Part shown: one piece after another, positions 7,703 through 17,015 of the stretch
Position numbering within the stretch: the stretch's first letter is position 1
Layout: every line of letters begins with the position of its first letter
Source: CAVXFS01 sp963761115
GTDB taxonomy: Bacteria > Pseudomonadota > Gammaproteobacteria > Burkholderiales > Gallionellaceae
Reading direction: 5' to 3'
NCBI GenBank assembly: GCA_963761115.1
Contig: CAVXFS010000001.1
Span: 8,092 to 72,091 of the forward strand
DNA: 64,000 bases
Notes under the pieces: generated by a model
What the model was told of the DNA's origin: nothing
What the model saw: the letters and a program-made list of their open reading frames with translations, nothing else
Databases searched by the model: none
Translations under genes and position numbers: made by a program

Positions 7703-9982
7703 ATGAAATTAATGAAACTGGTGGTACTCCTGCCGTTGTTGTATGCCACGTCTGCGGCAGCCATCGAGCCTTTTGTCGTCAAGGACATCCGCGTGGAAGG
7801 CATCCAGCGCACCGAGGCGGGCACGGTATTCAGCTATTTACCGATCAAGGTTGGCGACACGATGGACGATACGCGCGCCGCAACCGCGATCCATGCGCTG
7901 TACGCGACCGGATTTTTCAAGGATGTACGACTCGAGCAGGATAACGGCGTCCTGCTGGTTGAGTTGGTTGAACGACCGGCCATAGCCAGTATCGATATCG
8001 AGGGCGTGAAGGAGTTTCCCAAGGACAAGTTGCTCGAAAGCCTCAAAACAATCGGGTTGGCACAAGGCCGCATCCTTGATAGATCCTCGCTGGACAAGGC
8101 CGAACAGGAACTCAAGCGCGAATATGTTGCTAACGGCAAGTATGGCGTGGAAGTAAAAACAAAATTGACCGAACTTCCGCGCAACCGGGTTGGGGTGTCT
8201 TTTGACGTGGTGGAAGGGGAGACATCGGGGATCAAGCAGATCAATATCATTGGCAACCATGATTACAGCGAAAGCGAACTGCTGGATCTGATGAAACTGG
8301 ATACGCCCAGATGGACCAGCTGGTATACCCATAATGACCAGTACTCAAAACAGAAGCTGTCCGCCGATCTGGAAACACTGCGCTCGTTCTATCTCGATGC
8401 GGGCTATCTGGAATTCAGGCTGGATTCAACCCAGGTTTCCATCACGCCGGACAAGAATAACATCTTCATCACCGTCAACTTGACTGAGGGAGCCAGGTAC
8501 AAGATTTCCGACGTCAAGGTTTCCGGGCCGGAAAATATTCTTTCGCACGCTGAAATGCGCAAGCTGATCACAATCCAGCCCGGCGAAGTATTTTCTCGCA
8601 AGAAGCTGACCGAATCCACGACCAGTATAGGAGACAAACTTGGGGATGACGGCTACGCCTTTGCCAATGTCAATGCCGTGCCGGAACTGGACAAGAAAAC
8701 GCATCAGGTTGCATTCACCTTTGTAACCGATCCAGGACAACGGGCGTATGTGCGGCGGATCAATATTGCCGGCAATACCAAGACCAGCGACGAAGTCATC
8801 CGGCGCGAGCTCAGGCAGATCGAAGGTAGCTGGTTCTCCACTTCCCAGCTCAAAAAATCCAAACAGCGGGTAGACCGCCTCGATTTCTTCAGCGAAGTCA
8901 ATCTGGAAACGCCCCCCGTAACAGGAACCAGTGACCAGCTCGATGTTGACTTGACGGTCAAGGAAAAACCCACCGGCGATTTTTCCGTTGGCGCCGGATT
9001 GGCAAGTAGTGAAGGGCTGATACTTACTGCTGCCATAACGGAACGCAATCTGTTCGGAACCGGCAAGTTTCTGTCGACGCAAATCAATACCAGCAAGATA
9101 AACAAGGTTTACTCTGTGTCCTATACCAACCCCTATTACACCGATGATGGCATCAGTCGTGGTTTTGACATTTACCAACGGGATGTGAATTCATCCAGCA
9201 CGGTAGCCAGTCAATACACGTCATCGACGCTGGGTGCGGGGATCCGTTTTGGTTTGCCCGTGAATGATGATGAAACTGTCACTTTTGGCTTGTCTGCAGA
9301 GAACACACGTCTTGGGCTTCTGTCTACAAGCCCGCAGCGATTCATAGATTATGTCAATACTTTCGGCGCCTCCACCAAAAATCTGGTGAGCACCATCGGC
9401 TGGAGCCGAGACACCCGCGACAGTGCGATCTATACGACGGCAGGAATGGTGCAAAGTGCCACAGCTGAAATTGCCTTGCCGGTATGGAGCCAGCGGTATT
9501 ACAAGCTGAATTACCGGCAGCAGTGGTTCCATCCGGTGTCGCGAAATGTCACCTTGATGCTGAACGGAGAAGGGGGCGTAGCCCACGGTTACGGCGGCAG
9601 ACCATTGCCGTTCTTCAAGAATTTCTATGCCGGTGGACCAGGTTCGGTGCGTGGTTTTGAACCGCTGTCCTTGGGTCCCCGGGATCTGACCAACAATGCG
9701 CTTGGTGGCACCCGGCGTATAATCGGCAGTGCCGAATTGCTGTTTCCGATGCCGGGCCTGTCGAAGGATCAATCAGTGCGATTGAGTACCTTTGTAGATG
9801 CTGGCGCGGTGTATGGCGAAGGCGACCTGTCAGGCACAGCCGGCATGCGCTACTCTACCGGCGTGGCACTTACCTGGATTTCGCCAATTGGTCCGCTCAA
9901 GATCAGTATAGCCAAGCCGTTGAACAGCAAAGCCGATGACAAGCTGCAGAGATTCCAGTTCACACTTGGCAACATATTCTAA
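7703..9982 (+). CDS. bamA: Outer-membrane protein assembly factor BamA
   Basis: Central Omp85 component that folds beta-barrel proteins into the outer membrane. The 759-residue product has a signal peptide ending in TSAAA near residue 20, five POTRA repeats over residues about 22-420 (for example the FVVKDIRVEGIQRTEAG start), and a C-terminal 16-strand barrel containing GGPGSVRGFE, the conserved loop 6 VRGF/Y motif, and ending in phenylalanine (LGNIF), the outer-membrane insertion signal. Its lipoprotein partner BamC is encoded at 44171-45271. Confidence 0.97.
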   Translation: MKLMKLVVLLPLLYATSAAAIEPFVVKDIRVEGIQRTEAGTVFSYLPIKVGDTMDDTRAATAIHALYATGFFKDVRLEQDNGVLLVELVERPAIASIDIEGVKEFPKDKLLESLKTIGLAQGRILDRSSLDKAEQELKREYVANGKYGVEVKTKLTELPRNRVGVSFDVVEGETSGIKQINIIGNHDYSESELLDLMKLDTPRWTSWYTHNDQYSKQKLSADLETLRSFYLDAGYLEFRLDSTQVSITPDKNNIFITVNLTEGARYKISDVKVSGPENILSHAEMRKLITIQPGEVFSRKKLTESTTSIGDKLGDDGYAFANVNAVPELDKKTHQVAFTFVTDPGQRAYVRRINIAGNTKTSDEVIRRELRQIEGSWFSTSQLKKSKQRVDRLDFFSEVNLETPPVTGTSDQLDVDLTVKEKPTGDFSVGAGLASSEGLILTAAITERNLFGTGKFLSTQINTSKINKVYSVSYTNPYYTDDGISRGFDIYQRDVNSSSTVASQYTSSTLGAGIRFGLPVNDDETVTFGLSAENTRLGLLSTSPQRFIDYVNTFGASTKNLVSTIGWSRDTRDSAIYTTAGMVQSATAEIALPVWSQRYYKLNYRQQWFHPVSRNVTLMLNGEGGVAHGYGGRPLPFFKNFYAGGPGSVRGFEPLSLGPRDLTNNALGGTRRIIGSAELLFPMPGLSKDQSVRLSTFVDAGAVYGEGDLSGTAGMRYSTGVALTWISPIGPLKISIAKPLNSKADDKLQRFQFTLGNIF

Positions 9983-10001
9983 ATTTTTCTAGGAGAGAAA
10001 C

Positions 10002-10541
10002 GTGAAAATTTCTTTAAGAATACTGGCAGCGTTGTCGGTAGCGTTGTTTTGTTCCCAGGCAATCGCAGCGGATTTCCGGGTGGGTGTGGTGGATACCGAA
10101 AGAATACTGCGTGAATCCGTTCCCGCGTTAAATGCCGAAAAAAAGATCGAGCTGGAATTTGCCGCGCGCGACCAGAAAATCAAGGATATGACCCAGCAGA
10201 TCAAGGATATCCAGGACTACCTGGACAAGGAGGGGGTGACCTTGCAGGATAACGAACGCCGCAATAAGGAACGTGAACTGGACAACTTGAATACTGATCT
10301 GCAACGGGCGCAACGCGAGTTCAGGGAAGATTTGAACCAGCGCAAGAACGAAGAACTGGTTATTGTTCTGGACCAGGCCAACAAAGCGATACAAAAGATA
10401 GCCGAGAGCGAGAAGTATGATCTTATTTTGCAGGAAGCCGTATTCCGCAACCCAAAGATCGACATCACCGACAAGGTCCTGAAATACCTTACGGACGATA
10501 AATCGGCTGACAAGACGGATGCAAAACCTGACCAGAAATGA
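10002..10541 (+). CDS. skp: Periplasmic chaperone Skp/OmpH
   Basis: Trimeric periplasmic holdase that delivers unfolded outer-membrane proteins to BamA. The 179-residue precursor begins with a GTG codon after a strong AGGAGAG site, has a signal peptide ending in SQAIAA near residue 23, the VGVVDTERIL beta-strand start typical of OmpH, and long charged helical arms (residues about 50-120) that form the coiled-coil tentacles. The bamA-skp-lpxD order is standard. The lysine/aspartate-rich C-terminal tail is low complexity. Confidence 0.94.
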   Translation: MKISLRILAALSVALFCSQAIAADFRVGVVDTERILRESVPALNAEKKIELEFAARDQKIKDMTQQIKDIQDYLDKEGVTLQDNERRNKERELDNLNTDLQRAQREFREDLNQRKNEELVIVLDQANKAIQKIAESEKYDLILQEAVFRNPKIDITDKVLKYLTDDKSADKTDAKPDQK

Positions 10542-10560
10542 TTCCCGCTGGTGACAGTGA

Positions 10561-11604
10561 ATGAACCGGCCGTCCTATCGCCTGGCTGATATCGCATCAC
10601 GATTTGGAGGTCGCGTATTGGGCGATGGCGAAGCCGGCATTAACCAGGTTGCCTCGCTCGACACCGCACAATCCGGACAGATTGCCTTTCTGGCCAGCGA
10701 AAAATACCGCTCCCAACTGGATTTGACGCATGCCGGTGCTGTCATCCTCGGAGACAGGGATGCCGATGCAACGTCCCTGCCACGCATAGTTTGCGACAAT
10801 CCTTATCTGTATTTTGCCAGAGTTTCCTCATTTCTTAATCCGCCAGAGAAGGTAGTGCCCGGCATTCACCCGAGCGCAACGATCGGGGAGGGCGCGGTGA
10901 TTGACCACACCGCTCATATCGGACCGCACGTAACGATCGGGAATAATGCCAGGATTGGCGCCCACAGCTCCGTCATGTCAGGATGCAGTATCGGGGCAAA
11001 TGTCGCAATCGGCGATAATGCATTGCTGTATCCCCGGGTGGTGGTGTATCACGATTGCATAATGGGCAACCGGCTGATCGCGCACGCCGGCGTGGTGATC
11101 GGCGCGGATGGTTTCGGCATGGCGATGGACGAAGACCGCTGGCTCAAGATCCCACAGATCGGGCGTGTGGTGATCGGTGACGATGTAGAGATCGGTGCCA
11201 ATACCACGATAGACCGCGGCGCGATGGACGACACCATCATCGAGGATGGTGTCAAGCTGGACAACCAGATCCAGGTTGCGCATAACGTGCGCATCGGCGC
11301 CCATACCGCGATAGCGGGTTGTGTTGGAATAGCCGGCAGCACCACCATCGGTCGGTATTGCCGCATCGGGGGAAGTGCCGGCATTCTGGGTCATTTACAA
11401 ATAGTGGATAATGTAGAAATATCGTCGTTCACGCTGATTGGCAAATCAATCAAGGAACCAGGAACCTATTCAGGCACTTTTCCTTTCAGCAAAAATGAGG
11501 AATGGCGCAGGAATGCAGTGCACTTGCGCCACCTGGATGAACTGCACAATAAAATTAAAGCTCTACAAATTGAAGTGGAGAACATGAGGAGGGGAGAGCA
11601 ATGA
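10561..11604 (+). CDS. lpxD: UDP-3-O-acylglucosamine N-acyltransferase
   Basis: Third enzyme of lipid A synthesis, adding a hydroxyacyl chain to the 2-amino group of UDP-3-O-acyl-GlcN. The 347-residue protein has the N-terminal uridine-binding domain (residues 1-100) and a left-handed beta-helix of hexapeptide repeats (I/V-G-x-x-A/N patterns) from about 105 to 310, including IGADGFGMAMD carrying the region of the catalytic His. The C-terminal helix is acidic/basic as in LpxD. It overlaps fabZ by 4 bases. Confidence 0.96.
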   Translation: MNRPSYRLADIASRFGGRVLGDGEAGINQVASLDTAQSGQIAFLASEKYRSQLDLTHAGAVILGDRDADATSLPRIVCDNPYLYFARVSSFLNPPEKVVPGIHPSATIGEGAVIDHTAHIGPHVTIGNNARIGAHSSVMSGCSIGANVAIGDNALLYPRVVVYHDCIMGNRLIAHAGVVIGADGFGMAMDEDRWLKIPQIGRVVIGDDVEIGANTTIDRGAMDDTIIEDGVKLDNQIQVAHNVRIGAHTAIAGCVGIAGSTTIGRYCRIGGSAGILGHLQIVDNVEISSFTLIGKSIKEPGTYSGTFPFSKNEEWRRNAVHLRHLDELHNKIKALQIEVENMRRGEQ

Positions 11605-12050
11605 GTATCCAGATGGACATCCATGCAATCATGGAACACCTGCCGCACCGTTACCCATTCCTGATGATCGACCGGGTATTGTCGTTTGAATTCGGCAAGG
11701 AACTGGTGGCATTGAAAAACGTCACCATCAATGAGCCATTCTTCCCTGGCCATTACCCGCATCATCCAGTCATGCCCGGCGTCATGATTATCGAGGCGAT
11801 GGCCCAGGCTGCTGCACTGCTGACGTTTTCCAGCGTCGAAGAGAAACCGGGCAGCGAAACAGTCTATTACTTCGTTGGTATAGATGGTGCCCGGTTCAAG
11901 CGCCCGGTGGTTCCAGGCGACCAATTGATCCTGAAAGCCACGATCCTGAGAGTATCGCGCGGGTTGTGGAAATTTGCCGTAATTGCTGAAGTGGACGGAC
12001 AACTCGCGGCGGAAGCTGAAATCATGTGCACCATGCGGGATAAGCCATAG
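11601..12050 (+). CDS. fabZ: 3-hydroxyacyl-ACP dehydratase FabZ
   Basis: Dehydrates 3-hydroxyacyl-ACP in fatty acid elongation, competing with LpxA/LpxD for the same substrate, which explains its place between them. The 149-residue hotdog-fold protein has LPHRYPFLMIDRV near residues 14-26, and FPGHYPHHPVMPGV (His) followed by MIIEAMAQ (Glu), the catalytic pair of FabZ. A GGGGAG ribosome-binding site lies inside the end of lpxD. lpxA starts 8 bases after the stop. Confidence 0.97.
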   Translation: MSIQMDIHAIMEHLPHRYPFLMIDRVLSFEFGKELVALKNVTINEPFFPGHYPHHPVMPGVMIIEAMAQAAALLTFSSVEEKPGSETVYYFVGIDGARFKRPVVPGDQLILKATILRVSRGLWKFAVIAEVDGQLAAEAEIMCTMRDKP

Positions 12051-12058
12051 GATCATAC

Positions 12059-12829
12059 ATGCGTCATCCCACAGCCATCATCCATCCGCATGCGCGTCTT
12101 GCCGACGATGTCGAAGTCGGTGCCTATAGCATCATCGGTGAATTCGTCGAGGTCGGCGCGGGCACGGTGATCGGCCCGCATGTGGTGATTGGGGGTAGAA
12201 CGCGCATCGGCCAGCAAAACCGGATATTCCAGTTCTGTTCGCTGGGCGAAGTCCCGCAGGACAAGAAATACGCCGGCGAACCCACCAGCCTTGAAATTGG
12301 CGACCATAACGTGATCCGCGAGTTTTGTACCTTGAACATTGGCACCGCGCAAGACATCGGTGTGACGCGCCTGGGCGATCACAACTGGATCATGGCCTAT
12401 GTGCACCTGGCGCATGATTGCCAGGTCGGCAACCACACCATATTCGCCAACAACACGAACCTGGCCGGCCATGTGGTGGTGGATGACTATGCCATCCTCG
12501 GAGGCTTCACCGGCGTGCATCAATTCTGCAAGGTCGGCGCACATGTTATTACCGGCGTGAGCAGCGTGCTGCTGCAGGATCTGCCGCCTTATGTGATGGT
12601 GTCGGGCAATCCTGCCGAACCCCACGGGATCAACTCGGAAGGGCTAAGGCGACGCGGATTTTCCGGCGATGCGATCATGGCGATCAAGCGCGCATACAAG
12701 ACCTTGTATAAATCAGGATTGTCGCTGGAAGACGCAAGAGTTGCCATTGCTGAGCAGGCACTGGCATATCCGGAACTCGATCGACTCAGCGAATTCCTGA
12801 AACTATCCACGCGCGGCATCATTCGTTAG
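12059..12829 (+). CDS. lpxA: UDP-N-acetylglucosamine O-acyltransferase
   Basis: First step of lipid A synthesis, transferring 3-hydroxyacyl from ACP to UDP-GlcNAc. The 256-residue product has the expected length, a left-handed beta-helix of hexapeptide repeats from the N-terminus, the catalytic-region histidines in VHLAHDCQVGNH, the GGFTGVHQFCKVG segment and the C-terminal helical domain. The YVMVSGNPAEPHGIN stretch is a typical LpxA signature. A 96-base gap with no gene follows before lpxB. Confidence 0.97.
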   Translation: MRHPTAIIHPHARLADDVEVGAYSIIGEFVEVGAGTVIGPHVVIGGRTRIGQQNRIFQFCSLGEVPQDKKYAGEPTSLEIGDHNVIREFCTLNIGTAQDIGVTRLGDHNWIMAYVHLAHDCQVGNHTIFANNTNLAGHVVVDDYAILGGFTGVHQFCKVGAHVITGVSSVLLQDLPPYVMVSGNPAEPHGINSEGLRRRGFSGDAIMAIKRAYKTLYKSGLSLEDARVAIAEQALAYPELDRLSEFLKLSTRGIIR

Positions 12830-12925
12830 CGAAATACTATTGAACAACTTTCAGTCCGTATTGCAGTGCCATGTGGACTCAAACTGACATATCCTCCCCT
12901 CGCTTATCGATACCCCGACATTAAT

Positions 12926-14080
12926 ATGCATCCGCTAGAAAAGACCATAGCCATGGTGGCAGGTGAAGCCTCGGGCGACCTGCTTGGCAGTCACCTGATG
13001 GAAGCACTGAACAAGGAAATGCCTGGCCTGCACTTTGTCGGCATTGGCGGACCGAAGATGCAGGCAGCGGGAATGCAGATATTATTTCCGATGGAAAAAC
13101 TCGCGGTGCGCGGTTATGTTGAAGTACTGCGCCATTATCGGGAGATCGCAGCTATCCGCAACACCCTGCGCAAACAGCTGATCAAAAATCCCCCTGACCT
13201 GTTTATCGGCATCGATGCGCCTGACTTCAATCTTGACCTGGAACTTGCGCTGAAAAAACGCGGCATCCCGACCGTCCATTATGTCAGCCCGTCGATCTGG
13301 GCCTGGCGGGGCGAGCGCATCCACAAAATCAAGCGCGCAGTATCGCGCGTCCTGGCACTGTTTCCATTTGAAGCGCCGATATATGAAAAAGCCGGCGTGC
13401 CGGTAAGTTACGTAGGGCATCCCCTGGCTGACATACTTGCTGATTTTCCAAGCCGGGCCGTGATGCGGGAGAAAATGCGCATTCCCGCACAAGCAAGTGT
13501 TTTCGCCTTGCTGCCGGGTAGCCGGCAGAGCGAGGTCAAGCATCTGGCGGATACCTACATCATGACCGCAAAACTGATCCAGCAGAAAATGCCCGATGCC
13601 CACTTCCTGGTTCCGCTGGTCAGCCGCGAAACTCGGCAGATATTCGAGGAGACGCTTTACCGGCTGGATGCGCAGGATTTGCCATTTACCTTGATGTTTG
13701 CGCATGCACACGATGCGATGATCGCTGCGGACGGCGTGCTGGTGGCATCCGGCACCGCAACGCTGGAGGCGGCACTGCTCAAGCGCCCGATGGTGATCAC
13801 CTACAAGATGCCGGCGCTGTCCTATTGGCTCAGCAAGCGCAAGCAGTATCAGCCGTATGTCGGACTGCCCAATATACTGGCCGGAAGGTTCATTGTTCCG
13901 GAATTACTGCAGGAAGACGCGACGCCGGAAAACCTGGCGCAGGCACTTGTCAATCTCGTGCAGGACAAGAATGCGGTGGGCGAGCTGGATCTGATCTACA
14001 CGGAAATGCTCGCCGTATTGAAGCAGAACACTGCGCACAAGGCCGCTTTGGCGATCATGCCGTTGTTGCGAGCGGCATGA
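12926..14080 (+). CDS. lpxB: Lipid A disaccharide synthase
   Basis: GT19 glycosyltransferase joining UDP-2,3-diacyl-GlcN and lipid X. From the ATG at 12926 the protein is 384 residues, close to the E. coli length. Signatures are VAGEASGDLLGSHLM near the N-terminus, HYVSPSIWAWRGERIHKI, LPGSRQSEVKHL and ATASGTATLEAAL-like VASGTATLEAALLK. The frame is open upstream to a GTG at 12866, but the extra 20 residues are not LpxB-like. No strong ribosome-binding site is visible at 12926, so the start is slightly uncertain. Confidence 0.95.
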   Translation: MHPLEKTIAMVAGEASGDLLGSHLMEALNKEMPGLHFVGIGGPKMQAAGMQILFPMEKLAVRGYVEVLRHYREIAAIRNTLRKQLIKNPPDLFIGIDAPDFNLDLELALKKRGIPTVHYVSPSIWAWRGERIHKIKRAVSRVLALFPFEAPIYEKAGVPVSYVGHPLADILADFPSRAVMREKMRIPAQASVFALLPGSRQSEVKHLADTYIMTAKLIQQKMPDAHFLVPLVSRETRQIFEETLYRLDAQDLPFTLMFAHAHDAMIAADGVLVASGTATLEAALLKRPMVITYKMPALSYWLSKRKQYQPYVGLPNILAGRFIVPELLQEDATPENLAQALVNLVQDKNAVGELDLIYTEMLAVLKQNTAHKAALAIMPLLRAA

Positions 14081-14127
14081 TGTGTTGTGAGAGTGATTTG
14101 ACTGGGCAAGCAGCAAGAATCTGCCTT

Positions 14128-14706
14128 ATGAATAATTCGGAACCGGCGATCATCATATGCGGTGTCGACGAAGCAGGGCGGGGCCCCCTGGCCGGTCCGG
14201 TGTACGCTGCCGCAGTGATCCTGGATGCGCATCACCCGATAGCCGGGCTCGCCGACTCAAAAAAACTCAGCGAAAAGCGGCGCAATGATCTAGCCCTTGA
14301 AATCAGGCAACAGGCGGCTGCCTGGGCAATCGCCGAGGCCAGCGTAGAAGAGATCGATGCCATCAACATCCTGCAGGCAAGTCTGCTGGCCATGAGCCGT
14401 GCAATCGCGGCATTAACGCTGCGCCCGACTGAAGTTTTGGTGGACGGCCTGTATTGTCCGGACACCGGGCTGCCCAGCCGCGCCATTGTGAAGGGTGACA
14501 ATAGCGTGATGGAAATCTCTGCAGCATCGATACTTGCCAAGACTGCACGCGACAGCGCGATGATGGTATTGCATCAAGGATTCCCGCAATACGGTTTTGA
14601 TAGCCACAAGGGGTATCCGACAGCCGCGCATGTTGCGGCGTTAAGATTGCACGGTGTTTCACCGGTCCACCGAAAAAGTTTCAGGCCGGTACGGGAGCTA
14701 CTGTAA
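14128..14706 (+). CDS. rnhB: Ribonuclease HII
   Basis: Removes ribonucleotides from RNA-DNA hybrids. The 192-residue form starting at 14128 has CGVDEAGRGPLAGPV at residues 11-25 (Asp14, Glu15 metal ligands), LVDG with a further acidic ligand, and MEISAASILAKTARD, the RNase HII signature. An alternative in-frame start at 14077 overlaps the lpxB stop (ATGA) and would add 17 residues; neither has a strong ribosome-binding site. The lpxA-lpxB-rnhB order is standard, and this gene closes the long plus-strand run. Confidence 0.95.
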   Translation: MNNSEPAIIICGVDEAGRGPLAGPVYAAAVILDAHHPIAGLADSKKLSEKRRNDLALEIRQQAAAWAIAEASVEEIDAINILQASLLAMSRAIAALTLRPTEVLVDGLYCPDTGLPSRAIVKGDNSVMEISAASILAKTARDSAMMVLHQGFPQYGFDSHKGYPTAAHVAALRLHGVSPVHRKSFRPVRELL

Positions 14707-14886
14707 TAGCTGAATGTATGGATTAATGAGTTATATTTGCTGTCCTTTGCATTGCTTTATGGACAGCAGCAGGCAGCGGCAAAAGGAGGAGGGCAGCGGG
14801 AAGGGTTTAACATTTATATAATCCCGCACATCTGTTGTATCGGGTCAGGCATGGCACAGAATCCTGCCGGATATAGAAAGGCAAAA

Positions 14887-15093
14887 ATGGAATATTTTGA
14901 TAAACGCATGGCACTTGAAGTTATCGAGGATGCGCTCAAGGATTTGGACAGCCAGTATGGGAGGGGTGTGGCAACCGGACTTTGTGGCGCTTTTCATATG
15001 TGCGGTATGCTGAACAAAGAAGAGTGGGAATCCATTTCGAAGCGCATCGAACAAGGCCAGAATGGCAGCGATGCAGGTGGTACCATTCATTAG
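14887..15093 (+). CDS. Small hypothetical protein, 68 residues
   Basis: I do not recognise the family. The start at 14887 is chosen for the AGAAAGG site just upstream; the frame is open further upstream to 14737 but without a good start. The product is soluble-looking, with an amphipathic N-terminal helix rich in Glu/Asp/Lys, two cysteines in GLCGAFHMCGML, and a glycine/serine-rich tail. A TATAAT element at 14817-14822 could serve as its -10. It precedes a DUF1289 gene by 41 bases and may share its transcript. Confidence 0.6.
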   Translation: MEYFDKRMALEVIEDALKDLDSQYGRGVATGLCGAFHMCGMLNKEEWESISKRIEQGQNGSDAGGTIH

Positions 15094-15134
15094 TGTCCGC
15101 TTTACTGGTTCATTGATGCGGAAAGGAGACGCTG

Positions 15135-15344
15135 TTGATTGATGCTGACAGCATTGCACAATTTCCTTGCACACGAAATTGCTGCTTGAATGACGACGAT
15201 ACCTGCCTCGGTTGCTTTCGATCCCTGGGAGAGATCACACGATGGGGTGCGGCCAGTGATCAGGAGCGAACCATTATCCTGCAGAATGCCCGGGATCGGC
15301 GGATGGCTTATGACCTGGACCAGCGTAGCAGAAACGGACTCTAA
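15135..15344 (+). CDS. DUF1289 small cysteine-motif protein
   Basis: A 69-residue protein with the DUF1289 pattern: CTRNCCLNDDDTCLGCFRS (C-x3-C-x7-C-x2-C type spacing) followed by EITRWGAASDQERTIIL. The four cysteines probably bind metal or an Fe-S cluster; the family's function is not established. The start is a TTG at 15135, chosen because AAGGAG (15123-15128) sits six bases upstream and no ATG in this frame lies before the cysteine motif. Confidence 0.8.
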   Translation: MIDADSIAQFPCTRNCCLNDDDTCLGCFRSLGEITRWGAASDQERTIILQNARDRRMAYDLDQRSRNGL

Positions 15345-15362
15345 GCGGGGGCTCGATCGCTA

Positions 15363-16073
15363 TCACCAGGGGATCACCTGCCCATCATAATTGAAGAATT
15401 TTCCGGAGTCGGCGATAGTGAGGCTGCTGATTACCTGCCGCATTCCGGATACGCTCTGTTCAGCAGAAATCATCGCGTTCGGTCCGCCCATGTCGGTCTT
15501 GACCCAACCTGGATGGAATACCACCGTAGTTATTCCGGCCGGCTTCAGGTCGATTGCCAGGCTCTTCACGACCATATTCACCGCTACCTTGCTTGAACGA
15601 TACAGATAGCTACCGCCTCCGCTATTGTCCGCTATGCTGCCCATTTTGCTGGTCAGCGTCACGATGGTCTTTTGCCAGCTGCGACCGATCTGCACGGTGA
15701 AAGCTTCAGCCATCTTGAGCGGCGCCATGGTATTGACGCGGAATGCCCGCACCCATTCCTCATAGTCGGCATGACCAAAGCCTCTTTTATCGGCATCGGG
15801 ATAGATGCCGGCATTATTGATGAGCACATCGATTGCTTCATCGGCCAGCATTCTGGACAGGAGCTCGATTTGCTCATGATCACCGACATCAAGCGCATGA
15901 ATCATTACCGACCTGGGATATTGTGCCGCCAGCTTGACGAGCGCATCCGATGTTTCGGGATGGCGGCTGCAAGCCAGGACGCGCCAGCCATTTGCGGCAA
16001 ATTGCCGGCAAAACTCCAGCCCGATGCCTCGGTTTGCGCCGGTGACCAAAGTGGTTTTAATCTGGTTTTTCAC
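15363..16073 (-). CDS. Short-chain dehydrogenase/reductase (C-factor-like)
   Basis: Classical SDR of 236 residues. TGANRGIG (about residues 11-18) binds the nicotinamide cofactor, NNAG is present near residue 85, and YRSSK carries the catalytic Tyr and Lys, with the upstream Ser in TSKMGS. HPGWVKTDMGG is the usual C-terminal substrate-loop segment. It resembles C-factor/sniffer-type SDRs; the substrate is unknown. The GTG start overlaps the stop of the upstream methyltransferase gene (GTGA), so the two are translationally coupled. Confidence 0.88.
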   Translation of the reverse strand: MKNQIKTTLVTGANRGIGLEFCRQFAANGWRVLACSRHPETSDALVKLAAQYPRSVMIHALDVGDHEQIELLSRMLADEAIDVLINNAGIYPDADKRGFGHADYEEWVRAFRVNTMAPLKMAEAFTVQIGRSWQKTIVTLTSKMGSIADNSGGGSYLYRSSKVAVNMVVKSLAIDLKPAGITTVVFHPGWVKTDMGGPNAMISAEQSVSGMRQVISSLTIADSGKFFNYDGQVIPW

Positions 16074-16834
16074 GGCTTGACAAAGCGCAGGGCGAACTTA
16101 TCAGTCTGGATATTCGTGTCGAAAAAAGCATGGTCACGAGGGTCGTCTGGATTTCTCATGAAATCGCTTTCCTGTTCCAACCGGAAACCGGCTTGACGGA
16201 ATTCGTCCAGAACCACCTGCTCGTCGATTCGGTGGAGTGTCTTGGCCGCCGAAATACCGCTGCCTGTCTTGGCCGAGTGATCCAGCACAACCAGATGCCC
16301 ACCCGATTTCAAGGCATCGAACAGCCGCTGGTCCATCTTTGCGCGGTCAACCGGCATATAGGCGATATCGTGGTAATTCATGATGATCGTAATCAGATCC
16401 AGTTCGGGAATGCCGTTGGGTACCGGGTCTTCGAAAGGCCGAATGTCCGGAATGATGTTGGCCTGAGGATGATTGGCCAATCGTTCCTCGAGAGCTGACC
16501 CGGATTTGGTCTCCTGCGCCCATACAGTCCCGTTGCTGCCAACGACCAGCGCCAGCAATTGCGTCGTATACCCGCCGCCGGCTGCAACATCCAGCGCCTT
16601 CATGCCGGGCTGCACACCTGTGAACTCAAGGAACTCCAGCGGCTTGCGCCGGGCATCCGCATTCCTGTCGGCATCCGTTCGTATCGGGCTGGCAACCGCC
16701 TGCTGGTAAATTTCGGACGCGACGTGTGTGCTGTCCGCTTCAGGGGCGGCATGTCCGCCCACTGTCACAGCCAATCCCAAAACGACGAATAACACCTGCC
16801 ACCTTGTCCCTGGACCGTATTGTGAGATCAACAT
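16070..16834 (-). CDS. Exported class I SAM-dependent methyltransferase-like protein
   Basis: The 254-residue product has a hydrophobic N-terminus (residues about 12-29) ending in GGHAAPEA, which reads as a signal peptide, then a Rossmann methyltransferase core: ALDVAAGGGYTTQLLAL is motif I, and LDLITIIMNYHD and GGHLVVLDHSAK fit later motifs. It resembles the predicted methyltransferases of COG4798. A periplasmic SAM enzyme is odd because SAM is cytosolic, so the protein may be a repurposed fold. AGGAG precedes the ATG. It is the first gene of a pair with the SDR. Confidence 0.8.
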   Translation of the reverse strand: MLISQYGPGTRWQVLFVVLGLAVTVGGHAAPEADSTHVASEIYQQAVASPIRTDADRNADARRKPLEFLEFTGVQPGMKALDVAAGGGYTTQLLALVVGSNGTVWAQETKSGSALEERLANHPQANIIPDIRPFEDPVPNGIPELDLITIIMNYHDIAYMPVDRAKMDQRLFDALKSGGHLVVLDHSAKTGSGISAAKTLHRIDEQVVLDEFRQAGFRLEQESDFMRNPDDPRDHAFFDTNIQTDKFALRFVKP

Positions 16835-17015
16835 GAATCGCTCCTCTGGATTATATCGACATGGTGCGCGCCGTGACTTGGTTCATGCATGGCGCCGCCT
16901 GCCAAGGTAAAAAGTATACTCCGGAAAAATGATGGTGTTGCCAGCCCATTTGAAATGGCGTTCCGACTCACCATCGGAACGAGGTTAATTCACAGCCTTG
17001 ACCTGGGGCCCGAAC

